The translations under genes were made by a program, and so were the position numbers. The notes beneath the pieces were generated by a model, which saw only the letters and a program-made list of their open reading frames with translations, was not told where the DNA came from and ran no database searches. Positions 53,319-62,474 of a stretch of DNA of 64,000 nt are shown here, in pieces. Location: the NCBI GenBank assembly GCA_035499735.1, contig DATJYC010000049.1, forward strand, positions 124,001-188,000. The letters run 5' to 3'. Each line of letters starts with the position of its first letter. Within the stretch, counting starts at the first letter, position 1. The stretch comes from VBDM01 sp035499735. GTDB taxonomy: Bacteria; Pseudomonadota; Gammaproteobacteria; Burkholderiales; SG8-39.

Positions 53319-54988
53319 AGCTGCCCCGCTCTCCGCTCGCGGCTCTCGGATTTACCCTGATCTGGATGTTCCTGATCGTTTTCGTCTTCTACCCGCTCAC
53401 CCGGATCTTCTACGACGCCTTCACCGACGAGGCGGGGCGGGCGACGCTCGCGAACTTCCACGAGTTCTTCACCGATTCGTTCTATCTGCGGTCGCTGTGG
53501 AAATCGCTCGCGCTCGGGGCCGCCGCGGTGATCACGACCTCGGTCGTGGGGATCGCGGTGGCCTTCCTGATCCTGCGCTACGAGTTTCCGTACAGGAACC
53601 TCTTCTCCTACCTCACCATGCTGCCGATGATCCTCCCGCCGCTGGTGGGCGTGCTCGGCTTCGTCTTCATCCTCGGCCGCGCGGGAACGGTGAACGTGCT
53701 TCTCGAGGAATGGCTGGGCCTCGCGCACCCGGTGAATTTCATGTACGGAGTTCACGGCGTGCTGCTCGTCGAGACCGTGCACCTCTTCCCGATGATGACG
53801 CTCAGCATTCTCGATTCGCTCGCCAAGGTCGATCCTTCGCTCGAGGAGGCGGCGCAGGGCATGGGCGCCAGAGGGTGGCGCAGGTTCTGGGACGTGACGC
53901 TGCCGCTGACCACTCCGGGCTACGTGTCGGGGGCGCTGCTCGTCTTCATCTGGACCTTCGCCGATTTCATCACACCGCTGGTCCTGGGGGTGCAGGACCT
54001 GCTCGCCCCGCAGGCCTACCTGAACATCGTGCAGTTCGTCGACCGGCGCATCTTCCGCATGGGAATCGTCATCTCGGCGCTGCTCGTCCTCCTCGCGATA
54101 GTCTTCGTTCTTGCGGCGCGCCAGTACGTCGCGATCAAGGACTACAGCTCGCTAGCCTATTCCAGGGTCGAGCGCCGGCGCCTGGGGCCCGTGGCCCGCT
54201 GGGCCGCTGTGGGCTTCCTGTCGACGCTCATGTTCGTATCGCTCGTGCCGCAGGCGGGCGTGCTGCTTGCGGCGGTGGGCCGCGGCTGGTCGCTCACCCC
54301 GTTCCCGCTTCACTACACGCTGGAGTTCTTCGACCAGGTGAGCGTGGAGACGCCGAAGTTCATCGTGAACTCGCTCCTCTTCTGCGGCGTCGCCGTGTTC
54401 CTGTGCCTGGCGATCGGCGTGCCGATGGCGTGGATCATGGGGCGAACGAACGCCCCCGGGCGCGGCGCGATGGACGCGCTCACCACGCTGATGCTCGCCA
54501 TTCCGGGAACCGCGGTCGGCATCGCCTACGTGCGCGCCTTCAATTTCCCTCTGCCGGTCCTCGACGTCCCGCTTACCGGCATGTGGCTGATACTTCCGCT
54601 GGTCCTCGCCGTTCGCCGCCTGCCCTACACCGTGCGCGGAAGCTACTCGTCGCTGCTCCTGGTGCACAGATCCATGGAGGAAGCGGCGGAGAACGTCGGC
54701 GCAACCAAGCTACGCACCTTCCGCGACATCACCGTGCCCCTCGTATGGAAGGGCATCTTCGTCGGCGGCCTGTTCTCCTTCATCACCTCGATCCAGGAGG
54801 CTTCCGCGACGATATTCCTCACCCTGGGCGGGCGCGAGATGATTCCCTACGGCATCTTCAGCTTCTACATCGCCGGCTCGCAGAGCCAGGCCGCCGCGCT
54901 GGGTGTGATCCTGATCGCGGTGTGCGCGCTGAGCCTGTTTATAGTCAACCGCGTCGCTGGCGCGCGCGTCGGCGGACTCTTCGGCTGA
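53315..54988 (+). CDS. ABC transporter permease, fused two-domain type (FbpB-like)
   Basis: 557 residues with about 12 membrane segments in two homologous halves, each ending in an EAA loop that contacts the ATPase: EEAAQGMGARGWRRFW near 186 and EEAAENVGATKLRTFR near 455. Such one-chain permeases serve iron(III), sugar-phosphate and 2-aminoethylphosphonate importers. The next gene starts directly after its stop. Confidence 0.92.
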   Translation: MKLPRSPLAALGFTLIWMFLIVFVFYPLTRIFYDAFTDEAGRATLANFHEFFTDSFYLRSLWKSLALGAAAVITTSVVGIAVAFLILRYEFPYRNLFSYLTMLPMILPPLVGVLGFVFILGRAGTVNVLLEEWLGLAHPVNFMYGVHGVLLVETVHLFPMMTLSILDSLAKVDPSLEEAAQGMGARGWRRFWDVTLPLTTPGYVSGALLVFIWTFADFITPLVLGVQDLLAPQAYLNIVQFVDRRIFRMGIVISALLVLLAIVFVLAARQYVAIKDYSSLAYSRVERRRLGPVARWAAVGFLSTLMFVSLVPQAGVLLAAVGRGWSLTPFPLHYTLEFFDQVSVETPKFIVNSLLFCGVAVFLCLAIGVPMAWIMGRTNAPGRGAMDALTTLMLAIPGTAVGIAYVRAFNFPLPVLDVPLTGMWLILPLVLAVRRLPYTVRGSYSSLLLVHRSMEEAAENVGATKLRTFRDITVPLVWKGIFVGGLFSFITSIQEASATIFLTLGGREMIPYGIFSFYIAGSQSQAAALGVILIAVCALSLFIVNRVAGARVGGLFG

Positions 54989-55768
54989 ATGAGGCCGCTC
55001 GCAGAGCTCGACTCTCGCGGCGTGAAGGCCGTGCTCGTGGACATCGACGAGACGCTGACCACCCGGGGCAGGCTCACCGCGGATGCCTACGCCGCGCTCG
55101 AGCGGCTGCACTCGCACGGCAGGATAGTCGTGCCCGTCACCGGACGCCCCGCGGGCTGGTGCGACCATATCGCGCGCATGTGGCCGGTCGACGCCGTGGT
55201 GGGCGAGAACGGCGCGTTCTACTTCTTCTACTCCGACGGCAGGCTTCACAAGCGCTTTCTCGAAGACGGGGCGGCGCGTGCGCAGAAGCGCGCCCGCCTC
55301 GACGAGATCGCCAGGCGGATCCTCAGAGATATCCCAGGCAGCGCGCTTGCGGCCGATCAGGCGTACCGCGAGACCGATCTCGCGATCGACTACTGCGAGG
55401 ACGTCCCCGCGCTGCCGCTCGGGGCGGCGGAGCGCATCGCGGCGCTGATGGAGGAGCGCGGGCTCAAGGCGAAGATCAGCTCGATCCACGTCAACGGCTG
55501 GTTCGGTAGCTACGACAAGCTCGCGACCAGCCGGCTCGCATTCGCCGAGCGCTTCGCCCTGGACCTCGATGCCTCGAACCGGGAATGCGTGTTCGTGGGC
55601 GACTCCGAGAACGACGCGCCGATGTTCGGCTTCTTCCAGAATTCGGTAGGCGTCGCCAATGTCCGCCGCTTCGAGAGTCGACTCGCCGCCGCGCCGAAGT
55701 ATGTGACGCGCGAGGCGGCTGGCGCCGGTTTCGTAGAGCTCGCCGAGCATCTGCTCGGCCGCGACTGA
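54989..55768 (+). CDS. HAD-superfamily phosphatase, class IIB (Cof/SPP-like)
   Basis: 259 residues. Motif I is VDIDETLT (nucleophile Asp-x-Asp), motif II VTGRPAGWC, and motif IV GDSENDAPMFG. A cap domain of type C2 lies between about 85 and 190. Relatives dephosphorylate sugar phosphates. Starting right after the permease gene, it probably acts on what the ABC system imports, which would then be a phosphorylated compound; that is inference. Confidence 0.85.
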   Translation: MRPLAELDSRGVKAVLVDIDETLTTRGRLTADAYAALERLHSHGRIVVPVTGRPAGWCDHIARMWPVDAVVGENGAFYFFYSDGRLHKRFLEDGAARAQKRARLDEIARRILRDIPGSALAADQAYRETDLAIDYCEDVPALPLGAAERIAALMEERGLKAKISSIHVNGWFGSYDKLATSRLAFAERFALDLDASNRECVFVGDSENDAPMFGFFQNSVGVANVRRFESRLAAAPKYVTREAAGAGFVELAEHLLGRD

Positions 55769-55785
55769 GATGCCCTGTGGCCGAC

Positions 55786-56229
55786 TCAGCGCCGCTTGGC
55801 GCGGGTGAGCAGCACCGGCACCGGCGAGCGGCGTACCACCTGCTCGGCGTCGCTCCCGAGGGCGAGCCGCGTGATCCCGCGACGTCCGTGCGTGCCCATG
55901 ACGATGAGGTCGGCGCGCCACCGCTTCGCCTCCTTGACGATCACCTTGGCGGCCCGACCGGCAATCGCGACGTAGAGCGCAGTCTGGGGAGTGACTCCTC
56001 GCCGCAGGCACAGGCGCTCGTACCGCCGCAGAAGCTCCTCGCCGCGCTCCTTCACTCGGGCGTACAGTTGCGAGGCGGGGACGTCTCCATTGCGCGTTGG
56101 CGCGAGCTCCCGCGAGAGGTGCACTAGCCGCAGGCGCGCCTTGCGCTCGCGAGCGAGCGACAGCGCAACGCGCAGGCCCGCGGTGGAAGGCCCGCTTCCG
56201 TCAACCGGCACGAGGATGCGTCGGAACAT
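55786..56229 (-). CDS. Universal stress protein UspA family
   Basis: 147 residues: RRILVPVDGSGPSTAGLRVAL at the start, ADLIVMGTHGRRGITRLALGSDAEQVVRRSPVPVLLTR at the end. This includes the ATP-binding G-2x-G-9x-G(S/T) pattern, so it is the nucleotide-binding subclass. The start is placed at the family N-terminus. It is divergent from the phosphate transporter gene. Confidence 0.9.
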   Translation of the reverse strand: MFRRILVPVDGSGPSTAGLRVALSLARERKARLRLVHLSRELAPTRNGDVPASQLYARVKERGEELLRRYERLCLRRGVTPQTALYVAIAGRAAKVIVKEAKRWRADLIVMGTHGRRGITRLALGSDAEQVVRRSPVPVLLTRAKRR

Positions 56230-56357
56230 TCGTCCTGCTCCGGCGAAATGATGCCCGGTTTCGCGCGACTCTGCTGCGCTCTGCCGGGCGCTCCGTCGTG
56301 CTAACATTCGGCGCTTCGCCCCTCCAGGGCAGCGGTCTCGGTGGAGCCGTACCGAAG

Positions 56358-57359
56358 ATGTCCACACCGGAGCTCCTCCTGGTGCTGCTCGCGGTTGCGT
56401 TCGCTTTCGATTTCCTCAACGGCGTGCACGACAGCGCGGACGCGGTCGCGACCATCATCGCCTCGCGCGCGATGAGCGCGCGGGGCGCGCTCGCCCTGGC
56501 TGCTGCCGCGAGCCTCGCGGGCCCGTTCCTCTTGGGTATCGCGGTCGCCGAGACAGTCGGCGCTGGCTTGGTGCGCCCGCAGTCGATCACCATTGCAGTC
56601 GTGATCGCAGCGCTACTTGCCGCGGGACTGTGCAACGCGGTGACCTGGTACATCGGCGTTCCGGTGAGCTCGTCGCACGCGCTGATCGGCGGCGTGGTCG
56701 GCGCGGCCGCCGCCGGCTCCGGGCTCGCCGCGGTCCAGGCGCAGGGACTGTGGAAGGTCGCGCTCGCCTTGCTCTTGTCGCCTCTGCTCGGCTTCGTCGC
56801 CGCCCTCGCGGTGATGCACGTCCTGTGGTGGCTCTTGCGCGAGGCGACTCCCAAGGCCAACGTCGCCCTCTCCAGGGCGCAGGTGCTCGCCGCGGCGGCC
56901 CTCGCCATGAGCCAGGGCGCCAACAACGCGCAGAAGACGGCCGGCATGATCTCGCTGGGACTGGTGACGCTGGGAGTGACGCCGGCATTTGCCGTGCCCT
57001 GGTGGGCTATCGCATTGAGCGCGTCGGCGATTGCGCTCGGGACGGCTGTCGGAGGACGGCGCATCATCCGCACGCTGGGAGTGCGCCTCTACCGGATCCG
57101 TCCGATCCACAGCTTCGCCGCGCAGACGTCCTCGGCGGCGGTGATCCTGGGGATGTCGTTCGCCGGAGGCCCCGTCAGCACTACGCAGGTAACCAGCCTC
57201 GCGATCGTCGGTGCGGGGGCGGCCGAGCGCAAGTCGCAGGTACGCTGGTCGGCCTTGGCGCAGATCGCCATCGCCTGGGTGCTGACCCTGCCGGCCGCGA
57301 TGCTGCTGGCGATACCGCTGCATTACCTTGTCGAGGTGATGGTGAAGCACGGAGGCTGA
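56358..57359 (+). CDS. Pit-family inorganic phosphate transporter
   Basis: 333 residues with about ten membrane segments. The duplicated Pit signatures are present: DFLNGVHDSADAVATIIASRAMS near the start and MSQGANNAQKTAGMI in the second half, plus GVPVSSSHALIGG and GPVSTTQVTSLAIVGAGAAER. It moves metal-phosphate by proton or sodium symport. Followed two bases later by its usual DUF47 partner. Confidence 0.92.
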   Translation: MSTPELLLVLLAVAFAFDFLNGVHDSADAVATIIASRAMSARGALALAAAASLAGPFLLGIAVAETVGAGLVRPQSITIAVVIAALLAAGLCNAVTWYIGVPVSSSHALIGGVVGAAAAGSGLAAVQAQGLWKVALALLLSPLLGFVAALAVMHVLWWLLREATPKANVALSRAQVLAAAALAMSQGANNAQKTAGMISLGLVTLGVTPAFAVPWWAIALSASAIALGTAVGGRRIIRTLGVRLYRIRPIHSFAAQTSSAAVILGMSFAGGPVSTTQVTSLAIVGAGAAERKSQVRWSALAQIAIAWVLTLPAAMLLAIPLHYLVEVMVKHGG

Positions 57360-57361
57360 CG

Positions 57362-57988
57362 ATGGGATGGTTCGACGGACGCGTGAAGGAAGGCAACAAG
57401 TTCATCACGATGCTGGTTGCGCAGGCCGCGAAGTCAATAGAGGGGGTACGCTACCTTGAGGGAACGCTGGCACGGGTCGATACCGGAACCGTCGACGAGC
57501 TGCGCAGGCTCGCCGACGGCGCGAGCGAGCTGCGCAGCGTCCTCATCGACGAGCTGCACAAGACGTTCATCACCCCCATCGACCGCGAGGATATCTTCAA
57601 CCTGTCGCACTGCTACGAGGACATGGTGACGTACGCGCTCACGACCATGGAAGAGATGCATATCCTCAAGGTGGACTCCGACGACCACATTCGCAGGATG
57701 GTCGAGTTCGTCCGCCAGGAAACGCAGCAGCTGGAGCTGGCGATTCAGCGCCTAGCTGGGAACCCCCGGGTCGCCGGCGATCACGCCCGCGATGTCCACC
57801 AGATGGAACGTGAGGTCGAGCGTCTCTACCGCACGGCGATCAAGGACCTGTTTGCTCGCGCCACCGAGGCGGAGCGGCTTCCCGGGCTGTTCTACCGCCG
57901 CGAGGTCTACCGGCACATCTCGAACATGTCGGACCGGGCCGACTTTGCCGCCAATGTTCTCGGCATGATCGTGATGAAGCTCGCCTAG
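57362..57988 (+). CDS. DUF47/PhoU-like protein, partner of Pit
   Basis: 208 residues, all helical, of the DUF47 (YkaA/Pit accessory) family. FITPIDREDIFNLSHCYEDM carries the acidic metal-cluster-type motif and HISNMSDRADFAANVLG ends the bundle. The protein is thought to regulate Pit transport. Co-transcribed with the transporter. Confidence 0.9.
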   Translation: MGWFDGRVKEGNKFITMLVAQAAKSIEGVRYLEGTLARVDTGTVDELRRLADGASELRSVLIDELHKTFITPIDREDIFNLSHCYEDMVTYALTTMEEMHILKVDSDDHIRRMVEFVRQETQQLELAIQRLAGNPRVAGDHARDVHQMEREVERLYRTAIKDLFARATEAERLPGLFYRREVYRHISNMSDRADFAANVLGMIVMKLA

Positions 57989-58005
57989 GGCGCGATGGCA
58001 GGCGC

Positions 58006-58019
58006 TTGACGCGGGTCAA
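58006..58019 (+). promoter_or_regulatory. FNR/CRP-family box upstream of sucC
   Basis: TTGACGCGGGTCAA is a perfect inverted repeat of the FNR/DNR type (TTGAC-N4-GTCAA). The nearest -10-like element is TACACT at 58055, placing the site about 54 bases before the start, which is not a canonical position. Confidence 0.5.
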
Positions 58020-58074
58020 TGAGCGCCCGCACTGCTCGCGGCGATGATTGCGGCTACACTCCGGGACGCAGGCG

Positions 58075-59340
58075 ATGAAAATCCACGAATACCAGGCCAA
58101 GGAAATACTGCGGAAGTACGGCGTCGCCACGCCCCGCGGCGTCCCCTGCTTCTCGGTCGACGAGGCGGTGAGAGTCGCGCGCGAGCTGGGCGGCAAGGTG
58201 TGGGTGGTCAAGGCGCAGATCCACGCCGGCGGCCGCGGCAAGGGCGGCGGCGTGAAGGTCGTGAGAACCGAGGGAGAAGTGCGCGAATGGGCCGGCAGGA
58301 TCCTCGGGATGATGCTGAAGACGCATCAGACCGGGCCCGAAGGGCAGAAGGTTCGCAGGCTCCTCGTGGAGGAGGGCGCAGACATCAGGAAGGAGCTCTA
58401 CGTCGGCATGGTGGTCGACCGCAGCACGCAGCGGGTCGCGCTGATGGCTTCCAGCGAAGGCGGCATGGACATCGAGGAAGTCGCCGCGCACGCGCCCGAG
58501 AAGATCCATACTGTGTTCGTCGACCCGGGCACGGGGCTGAAGGACTCGGAGGCCGACGGCCTCGCGAGGAAGATCGGCGTGCCGGACGCGAGCGTGCCGC
58601 AGGCGCGCGCGATCCTCAAGGGCCTGTACCGCGCATTCGACGAGACCGACTGCAGCCTCGCCGAGATCAACCCGCTGATCCTCACCGGCGACGGCCGTGT
58701 GGTCGCGCTCGACGCGAAGATCAACTTCGACGACAACGCGGCTTTCCGCCACCCGGAATGGCGGCAGCTGCGCGACCTCGACGAGGAGGACCCGCAGGAA
58801 GTCGAGGCCTCGAAGTACGACCTCAACTACATCCAGCTCGACGGCGACATCGGCTGCCTCGTGAACGGCGCGGGCCTCGCCATGGCGACCATGGACATCA
58901 TCAAGCTGTACGGCGGGTCGCCCGCCAACTTCCTCGACGTCGGCGGCGGCGCGACCACCGAGAAGGTCACCGAGGCCTTCAAGATCATGCTGCGCATCCC
59001 GCACCTGAAGGCGATCCTCGTGAACATCTTCGGCGGCATCATGAAGTGCGACGTGATCGCCGCGGGCGTGGTCGCGGCGGCGAAACAGGTGAGCCTGCGC
59101 GTGCCGCTGGTCGTGCGCCTCGAAGGCACCAACGTCGACCTCGGCAAGAAGATCCTCGCGGAATCCGGCCTGCCGATCATCTCGGCGAGCAACATGGCCG
59201 ACGCCGGGAAGAAGGTCGTCGCGGCGGCGGGAGGAAGACCGAAGGCCAAGTCGAAGCCGACGCCGAAGAAGAAGGCGAAGAGCAGGACGCCGAAGGGGAA
59301 ACCGGCGAAGAAGGCAAAGAGGAAGAAAGGGAAGCGCTGA
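58075..59340 (+). CDS. sucC: Succinyl-CoA ligase beta subunit with polybasic C-terminal tail
   Basis: 421 residues against about 388 in E. coli. The ATP-grasp core is normal: HEYQAKEILRKYGV, VKAQIHAGGRGKGGG, LAEINPLI, VNGAGLAMATMDI, FLDVGGGAT and NIFGGIMKCD. After about residue 388 comes a tail of some 33 residues made almost only of Lys, Pro, Arg, Ala, Ser and Gly, like a histone H1 tail. It is in frame, uninterrupted and encoded by AAG-rich sequence. Related malate-CoA ligases (MtkA) share the core, but this sequence matches SucC more. Stop and sucD start overlap (TGATG). Confidence 0.9.
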   Translation: MKIHEYQAKEILRKYGVATPRGVPCFSVDEAVRVARELGGKVWVVKAQIHAGGRGKGGGVKVVRTEGEVREWAGRILGMMLKTHQTGPEGQKVRRLLVEEGADIRKELYVGMVVDRSTQRVALMASSEGGMDIEEVAAHAPEKIHTVFVDPGTGLKDSEADGLARKIGVPDASVPQARAILKGLYRAFDETDCSLAEINPLILTGDGRVVALDAKINFDDNAAFRHPEWRQLRDLDEEDPQEVEASKYDLNYIQLDGDIGCLVNGAGLAMATMDIIKLYGGSPANFLDVGGGATTEKVTEAFKIMLRIPHLKAILVNIFGGIMKCDVIAAGVVAAAKQVSLRVPLVVRLEGTNVDLGKKILAESGLPIISASNMADAGKKVVAAAGGRPKAKSKPTPKKKAKSRTPKGKPAKKAKRKKGKR

Positions 59341-60218
59341 TGTCCATCCTCATCGGCAAGAACACCCGGGTGATGACGCAAGGCATCACCGGGAAGACCG
59401 GGATGTTCCATACCAAGATGGGCAAGGAATACGCGAATGGCCGAGCGTGCTACGTCGCGGGCGTCAATCCGAAGAAGCCGGGCGAGTCCTACGAGGGCAT
59501 TCCCATCTTCGGCACCGTGAAGGAGGCGAAGCAGCACACCGGCGCGAACGTCTCGGTGATCTACGTGCCGCCGCCCTTCGCCGCTGCGGCGATCGACGAG
59601 GCGGTCGAGGCCGACCTCGACCTCGTGATCTGCATCACCGAGGGCATACCGGTGCGCGACATGATCCGCACGAAATACAAGATGCAGGGCCGGCGCACCC
59701 GGCTCATCGGCCCGAACTGCCCGGGGATCATCACGCCGGACGAGATCAAGATCGGCATCATGCCCGGCCACATCCACAAGAAGGGCCGCATCGGCGTGGT
59801 GTCGCGCTCGGGCACGCTCACGTACGAGGCGGTCGGCCAGCTGATGGAGCTGGGCCTGGGACAGTCCTCGTGCGTCGGCATCGGCGGCGACCCGGTGAAC
59901 GGCATGAAGCACGTCGATGTGCTGAAGCTCTTCAACGACGATCCGGAAACGGACGCTGTCATCATGGTCGGCGAGATCGGCGGCTCGGACGAGGAAAACG
60001 CCGCGCGCTGGGTGAAGGCGAACATGAAGAAGCCGGTCGTCGGGTTCATCGCCGGCGTCACCGCGCCTCCGGGCAAGCGCATGGGGCACGCGGGCGCCAT
60101 CATCTCTGGGGGCAAGGGCACCGCGCAGGAGAAGCTCGCGGTGATGGAGGAGTGCGGGATCAGGACCACGAAGAATCCCGCGGAGATGGGGAAGCTGCTC
60201 AAGTCCGTCCTGAAGTAG
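59340..60218 (+). CDS. sucD: Succinyl-CoA ligase alpha subunit
   Basis: 292 residues. CoA-binding fold (VMTQGITGKTGMFHTKMG), RLIGPNCPGII, RSGTLTYEA, IGGDPVNGM and the phospho-His loop GHAGAIISGGKGTA are complete. With sucC it makes the substrate-level phosphorylation step of the TCA cycle. Length is normal. Confidence 0.95.
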   Translation: MSILIGKNTRVMTQGITGKTGMFHTKMGKEYANGRACYVAGVNPKKPGESYEGIPIFGTVKEAKQHTGANVSVIYVPPPFAAAAIDEAVEADLDLVICITEGIPVRDMIRTKYKMQGRRTRLIGPNCPGIITPDEIKIGIMPGHIHKKGRIGVVSRSGTLTYEAVGQLMELGLGQSSCVGIGGDPVNGMKHVDVLKLFNDDPETDAVIMVGEIGGSDEENAARWVKANMKKPVVGFIAGVTAPPGKRMGHAGAIISGGKGTAQEKLAVMEECGIRTTKNPAEMGKLLKSVLK

Positions 60219-60230
60219 CGCGCGCGGGAC

Positions 60231-62099
60231 GTGGCCAGCCCGAGCGACCTTGCCGACGTGCTGATCGCCGAAGGCAACCGGGCGGAGGATGCGGGGAGGC
60301 TGGCCGAGGCCTGCGACCTCTACCGCAAGGCCGTCGCCGCCGCGCCGCGCTACGCCAAGGCTCACCTCAACCTCGGCATAGGCCTGGACGCCGCGGGCGA
60401 CGCGGCCGGCGCGGCCGAGGCGTTCGAGGCGGCGCTCGCGGTCGAGCCCGACAATCCCTTCGCCAACTACAACTTCGGCGGTCTGCTGTTCAGGCGCGGC
60501 GACCTCGGCCGCGCCGAGGAGCGGCTGCGGCGCGCGCTGCGGGCGAAGCCCGGGTTTCCGGAGGCCCAGGTCGCCCTGTCGAACGTGCTCGACGCGCGCG
60601 GGGATCTCGTTTCCGCGGCGGCGGCGCTCGAGACCGCGCTGGAGGCGCGGCCGGACTACGTGGGCGCGCTCTACAGCTACGGGGCGGTGCTGGCGAAGCT
60701 GCGCCAGCCCGCACAAGCGGAAGCGGCGCTGCGCCGCGCGATCGGGCTCGATCCCCGGTGCCTGCCGGCCTACGAGGTTCTCGGGGGCGTGCTGCGCGGG
60801 CAAGCGCGCATCGACGAAGCGCTCGACTGCTTCGGCTCGGCCCGAAGGCTCGCCCCGGAGAAACCCGAGCTCGAGTCCGCCGAGCTGTTCACGCTCAATT
60901 TCTCGGAGAAGATTTCCGCCGACGCGCTGTTCCAGCGGCACAAGGCGTTTGGAGAGCGCCTGGAGCGCGCCCATCCGCCGCGCTTCCGGCCGTTCCGCAA
61001 TGCGCGCGACCCGGAGCGGCGCCTGCGGGTCGGCTACCTGTCGGGCGATCTGTGGCGGCACCCGGTGTCGCTTTTCCTGATCCCGGTGCTCGAAAGGCAC
61101 GACCGGGAGGCGTTCGAGGCGCGCTGCTACGCGACCGGAACGACGAAAGACGAGGTCACGCAGGCCCTGGTGGACCGCGCCGACGTCTTTCGCGATGTCG
61201 CGTCCCTCCCGGACGACGAGGTCGCCGACGCGATTCACGCCGACGGTATCGACATCCTGGTCGATCTTTCCGGCCATTCCGGCGTGTATCGCCTGGGCGT
61301 GTTCGCGCAGCAGCCGTCCCCTGTCCAGGCGAGCTGGCTGGGATACCTCAATACCACGGGCCTCACCCGGATCCAGTACCGCGTCAGCGACCGCCACTGC
61401 GACCCCGAGGGCCCGGCCGATGCGGTGCACACGGAGAAGCTCGTCCGTCTTCCCCACAGCCAGTGGTGCTACCGGCCGTTCATCGCGGACAGTCCGCTAG
61501 CGGATCCGCCCGCGGCGAAGAAGGGGTTCGTCACCTTCGGGTCGTTCAACCACGTCTCTAAGATCTCGCCGGGGATACGCAGGCTGTGGGCCGCCATCCT
61601 CGGGCGCGTTCCGGACTCGCGCCTGGTGCTGGCCGGCGTCCCGCCGGGAGCCGCCGGCGAGCAGCTGCTCGCCGACCTGGGAGCGCCGGCCGGGAGGATC
61701 ACGGCGCTGCCGCACGCGGGTCTCGACCAGTACCTGCGCTCGATCGGCGGCGTGGACATCGCGCTCGACACCACTCCCTACAGCGGAGGCACGACCACCT
61801 GCGACGCCCTGTGGATGGGAGTGCCCGTGCTGACGCTCGCGGGCTCGCGCTCGGTCTCGCGGAGCGCGGCCAGCGTTCTTTCGACGGTCGGGCTGCAGGA
61901 ATGGATCGCGCCAACCGCCGAGGACTACGTGAGGCTGGCGGTCGAATTCGCGCGCGACCGGGACCGCCTCGCCGGCCTGCGCCGGTCGCTGCGCCAGAAG
62001 ATGCGGGGTTCGCCTATCATGGACGAGGCGGGCTTCGTGCGCGATCTCGAGGGCGCCTACCGGGCGATGTGGCGAGCGTGGTGCGAGGGCGGTCCCTAG
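60231..62099 (+). CDS. TPR protein with O-GlcNAc-transferase-like (GT41) domain
   Basis: 622 residues, GTG start 12 bases after sucD. Residues 10-225 are about six TPR repeats (e.g. YAKAHLNLGIGLDAAGD). From about 260 the GT41 (SPINDLY/OGT) domain follows: RVGYLSGDLWRHPV, DILVDLSGHSG, VQASWLGYLNTTGL, VTFGSFNHVSKISP, and ALDTTPYSGGTTTCDALWMGVPVLTL. Bacterial members can glycosylate proteins or make glycans with nucleotide sugars; the substrate is unknown. Its position after sucCD is not something I know from other genomes. Confidence 0.88.
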   Translation: MASPSDLADVLIAEGNRAEDAGRLAEACDLYRKAVAAAPRYAKAHLNLGIGLDAAGDAAGAAEAFEAALAVEPDNPFANYNFGGLLFRRGDLGRAEERLRRALRAKPGFPEAQVALSNVLDARGDLVSAAAALETALEARPDYVGALYSYGAVLAKLRQPAQAEAALRRAIGLDPRCLPAYEVLGGVLRGQARIDEALDCFGSARRLAPEKPELESAELFTLNFSEKISADALFQRHKAFGERLERAHPPRFRPFRNARDPERRLRVGYLSGDLWRHPVSLFLIPVLERHDREAFEARCYATGTTKDEVTQALVDRADVFRDVASLPDDEVADAIHADGIDILVDLSGHSGVYRLGVFAQQPSPVQASWLGYLNTTGLTRIQYRVSDRHCDPEGPADAVHTEKLVRLPHSQWCYRPFIADSPLADPPAAKKGFVTFGSFNHVSKISPGIRRLWAAILGRVPDSRLVLAGVPPGAAGEQLLADLGAPAGRITALPHAGLDQYLRSIGGVDIALDTTPYSGGTTTCDALWMGVPVLTLAGSRSVSRSAASVLSTVGLQEWIAPTAEDYVRLAVEFARDRDRLAGLRRSLRQKMRGSPIMDEAGFVRDLEGAYRAMWRAWCEGGP

Positions 62100-62110
62100 C
62101 GGAGGTTCCG

Positions 62111-62446
62111 ATGTTCGGTGACTGGTTCAATTGCAAGGAAGTCGACGCGCTGGTGGACTCGATCGTCGCGGATCTGGTCAAGCGATTTCCTCCCGGACAG
62201 GTCGACCTTCCCGTCGAGAAGGCGGCGAAGCGCCTGAAGGGCGTGCACAACGAGGCGTTCAACCGCGTCGAGAACTTCGCCCGGACCCGGCCGCTGAACC
62301 TGTACAAGAAGGCGCACCTGGGCAACCGCTTCAAATGGTCGCTGCGGGAGGCGGGCTACGCCGGCGAGTTCGCCGACGCGGTCGCGTCAGAGTTCCTCAC
62401 GCTCGCGACATACGCTTCTGCGGCGCGGAACAAGCCGAAATCCTGA
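62111..62446 (+). CDS. Small hypothetical protein
   Basis: 111 residues, predicted helical and soluble (FNCKEVDALVDSIVADLVKRFPP; KGVHNEAFNRVENFARTRPLNLYKKAHLGNRFKW). GGAGG lies five bases before the ATG, and coding bias is like its neighbours, so it is a real gene. No family recognised. Confidence 0.7.
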   Translation: MFGDWFNCKEVDALVDSIVADLVKRFPPGQVDLPVEKAAKRLKGVHNEAFNRVENFARTRPLNLYKKAHLGNRFKWSLREAGYAGEFADAVASEFLTLATYASAARNKPKS

Positions 62447-62474
62447 TCCTTCTCGTGGGCTGATGCCCATGAAC

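Noticed and set aside
58075..60218. sucCD as malate-CoA ligase (mtkAB) of the serine cycle, given the nearby formate dehydrogenase
   Set aside because: The core sequence follows SucC/SucD more closely, and no other serine-cycle genes are in the window.
58827..61457. 876-codon minus-strand open frame opposite sucCD and the GT41 gene
   Set aside because: Antisense to three well-supported genes; composition typical of a GC-rich shadow frame.
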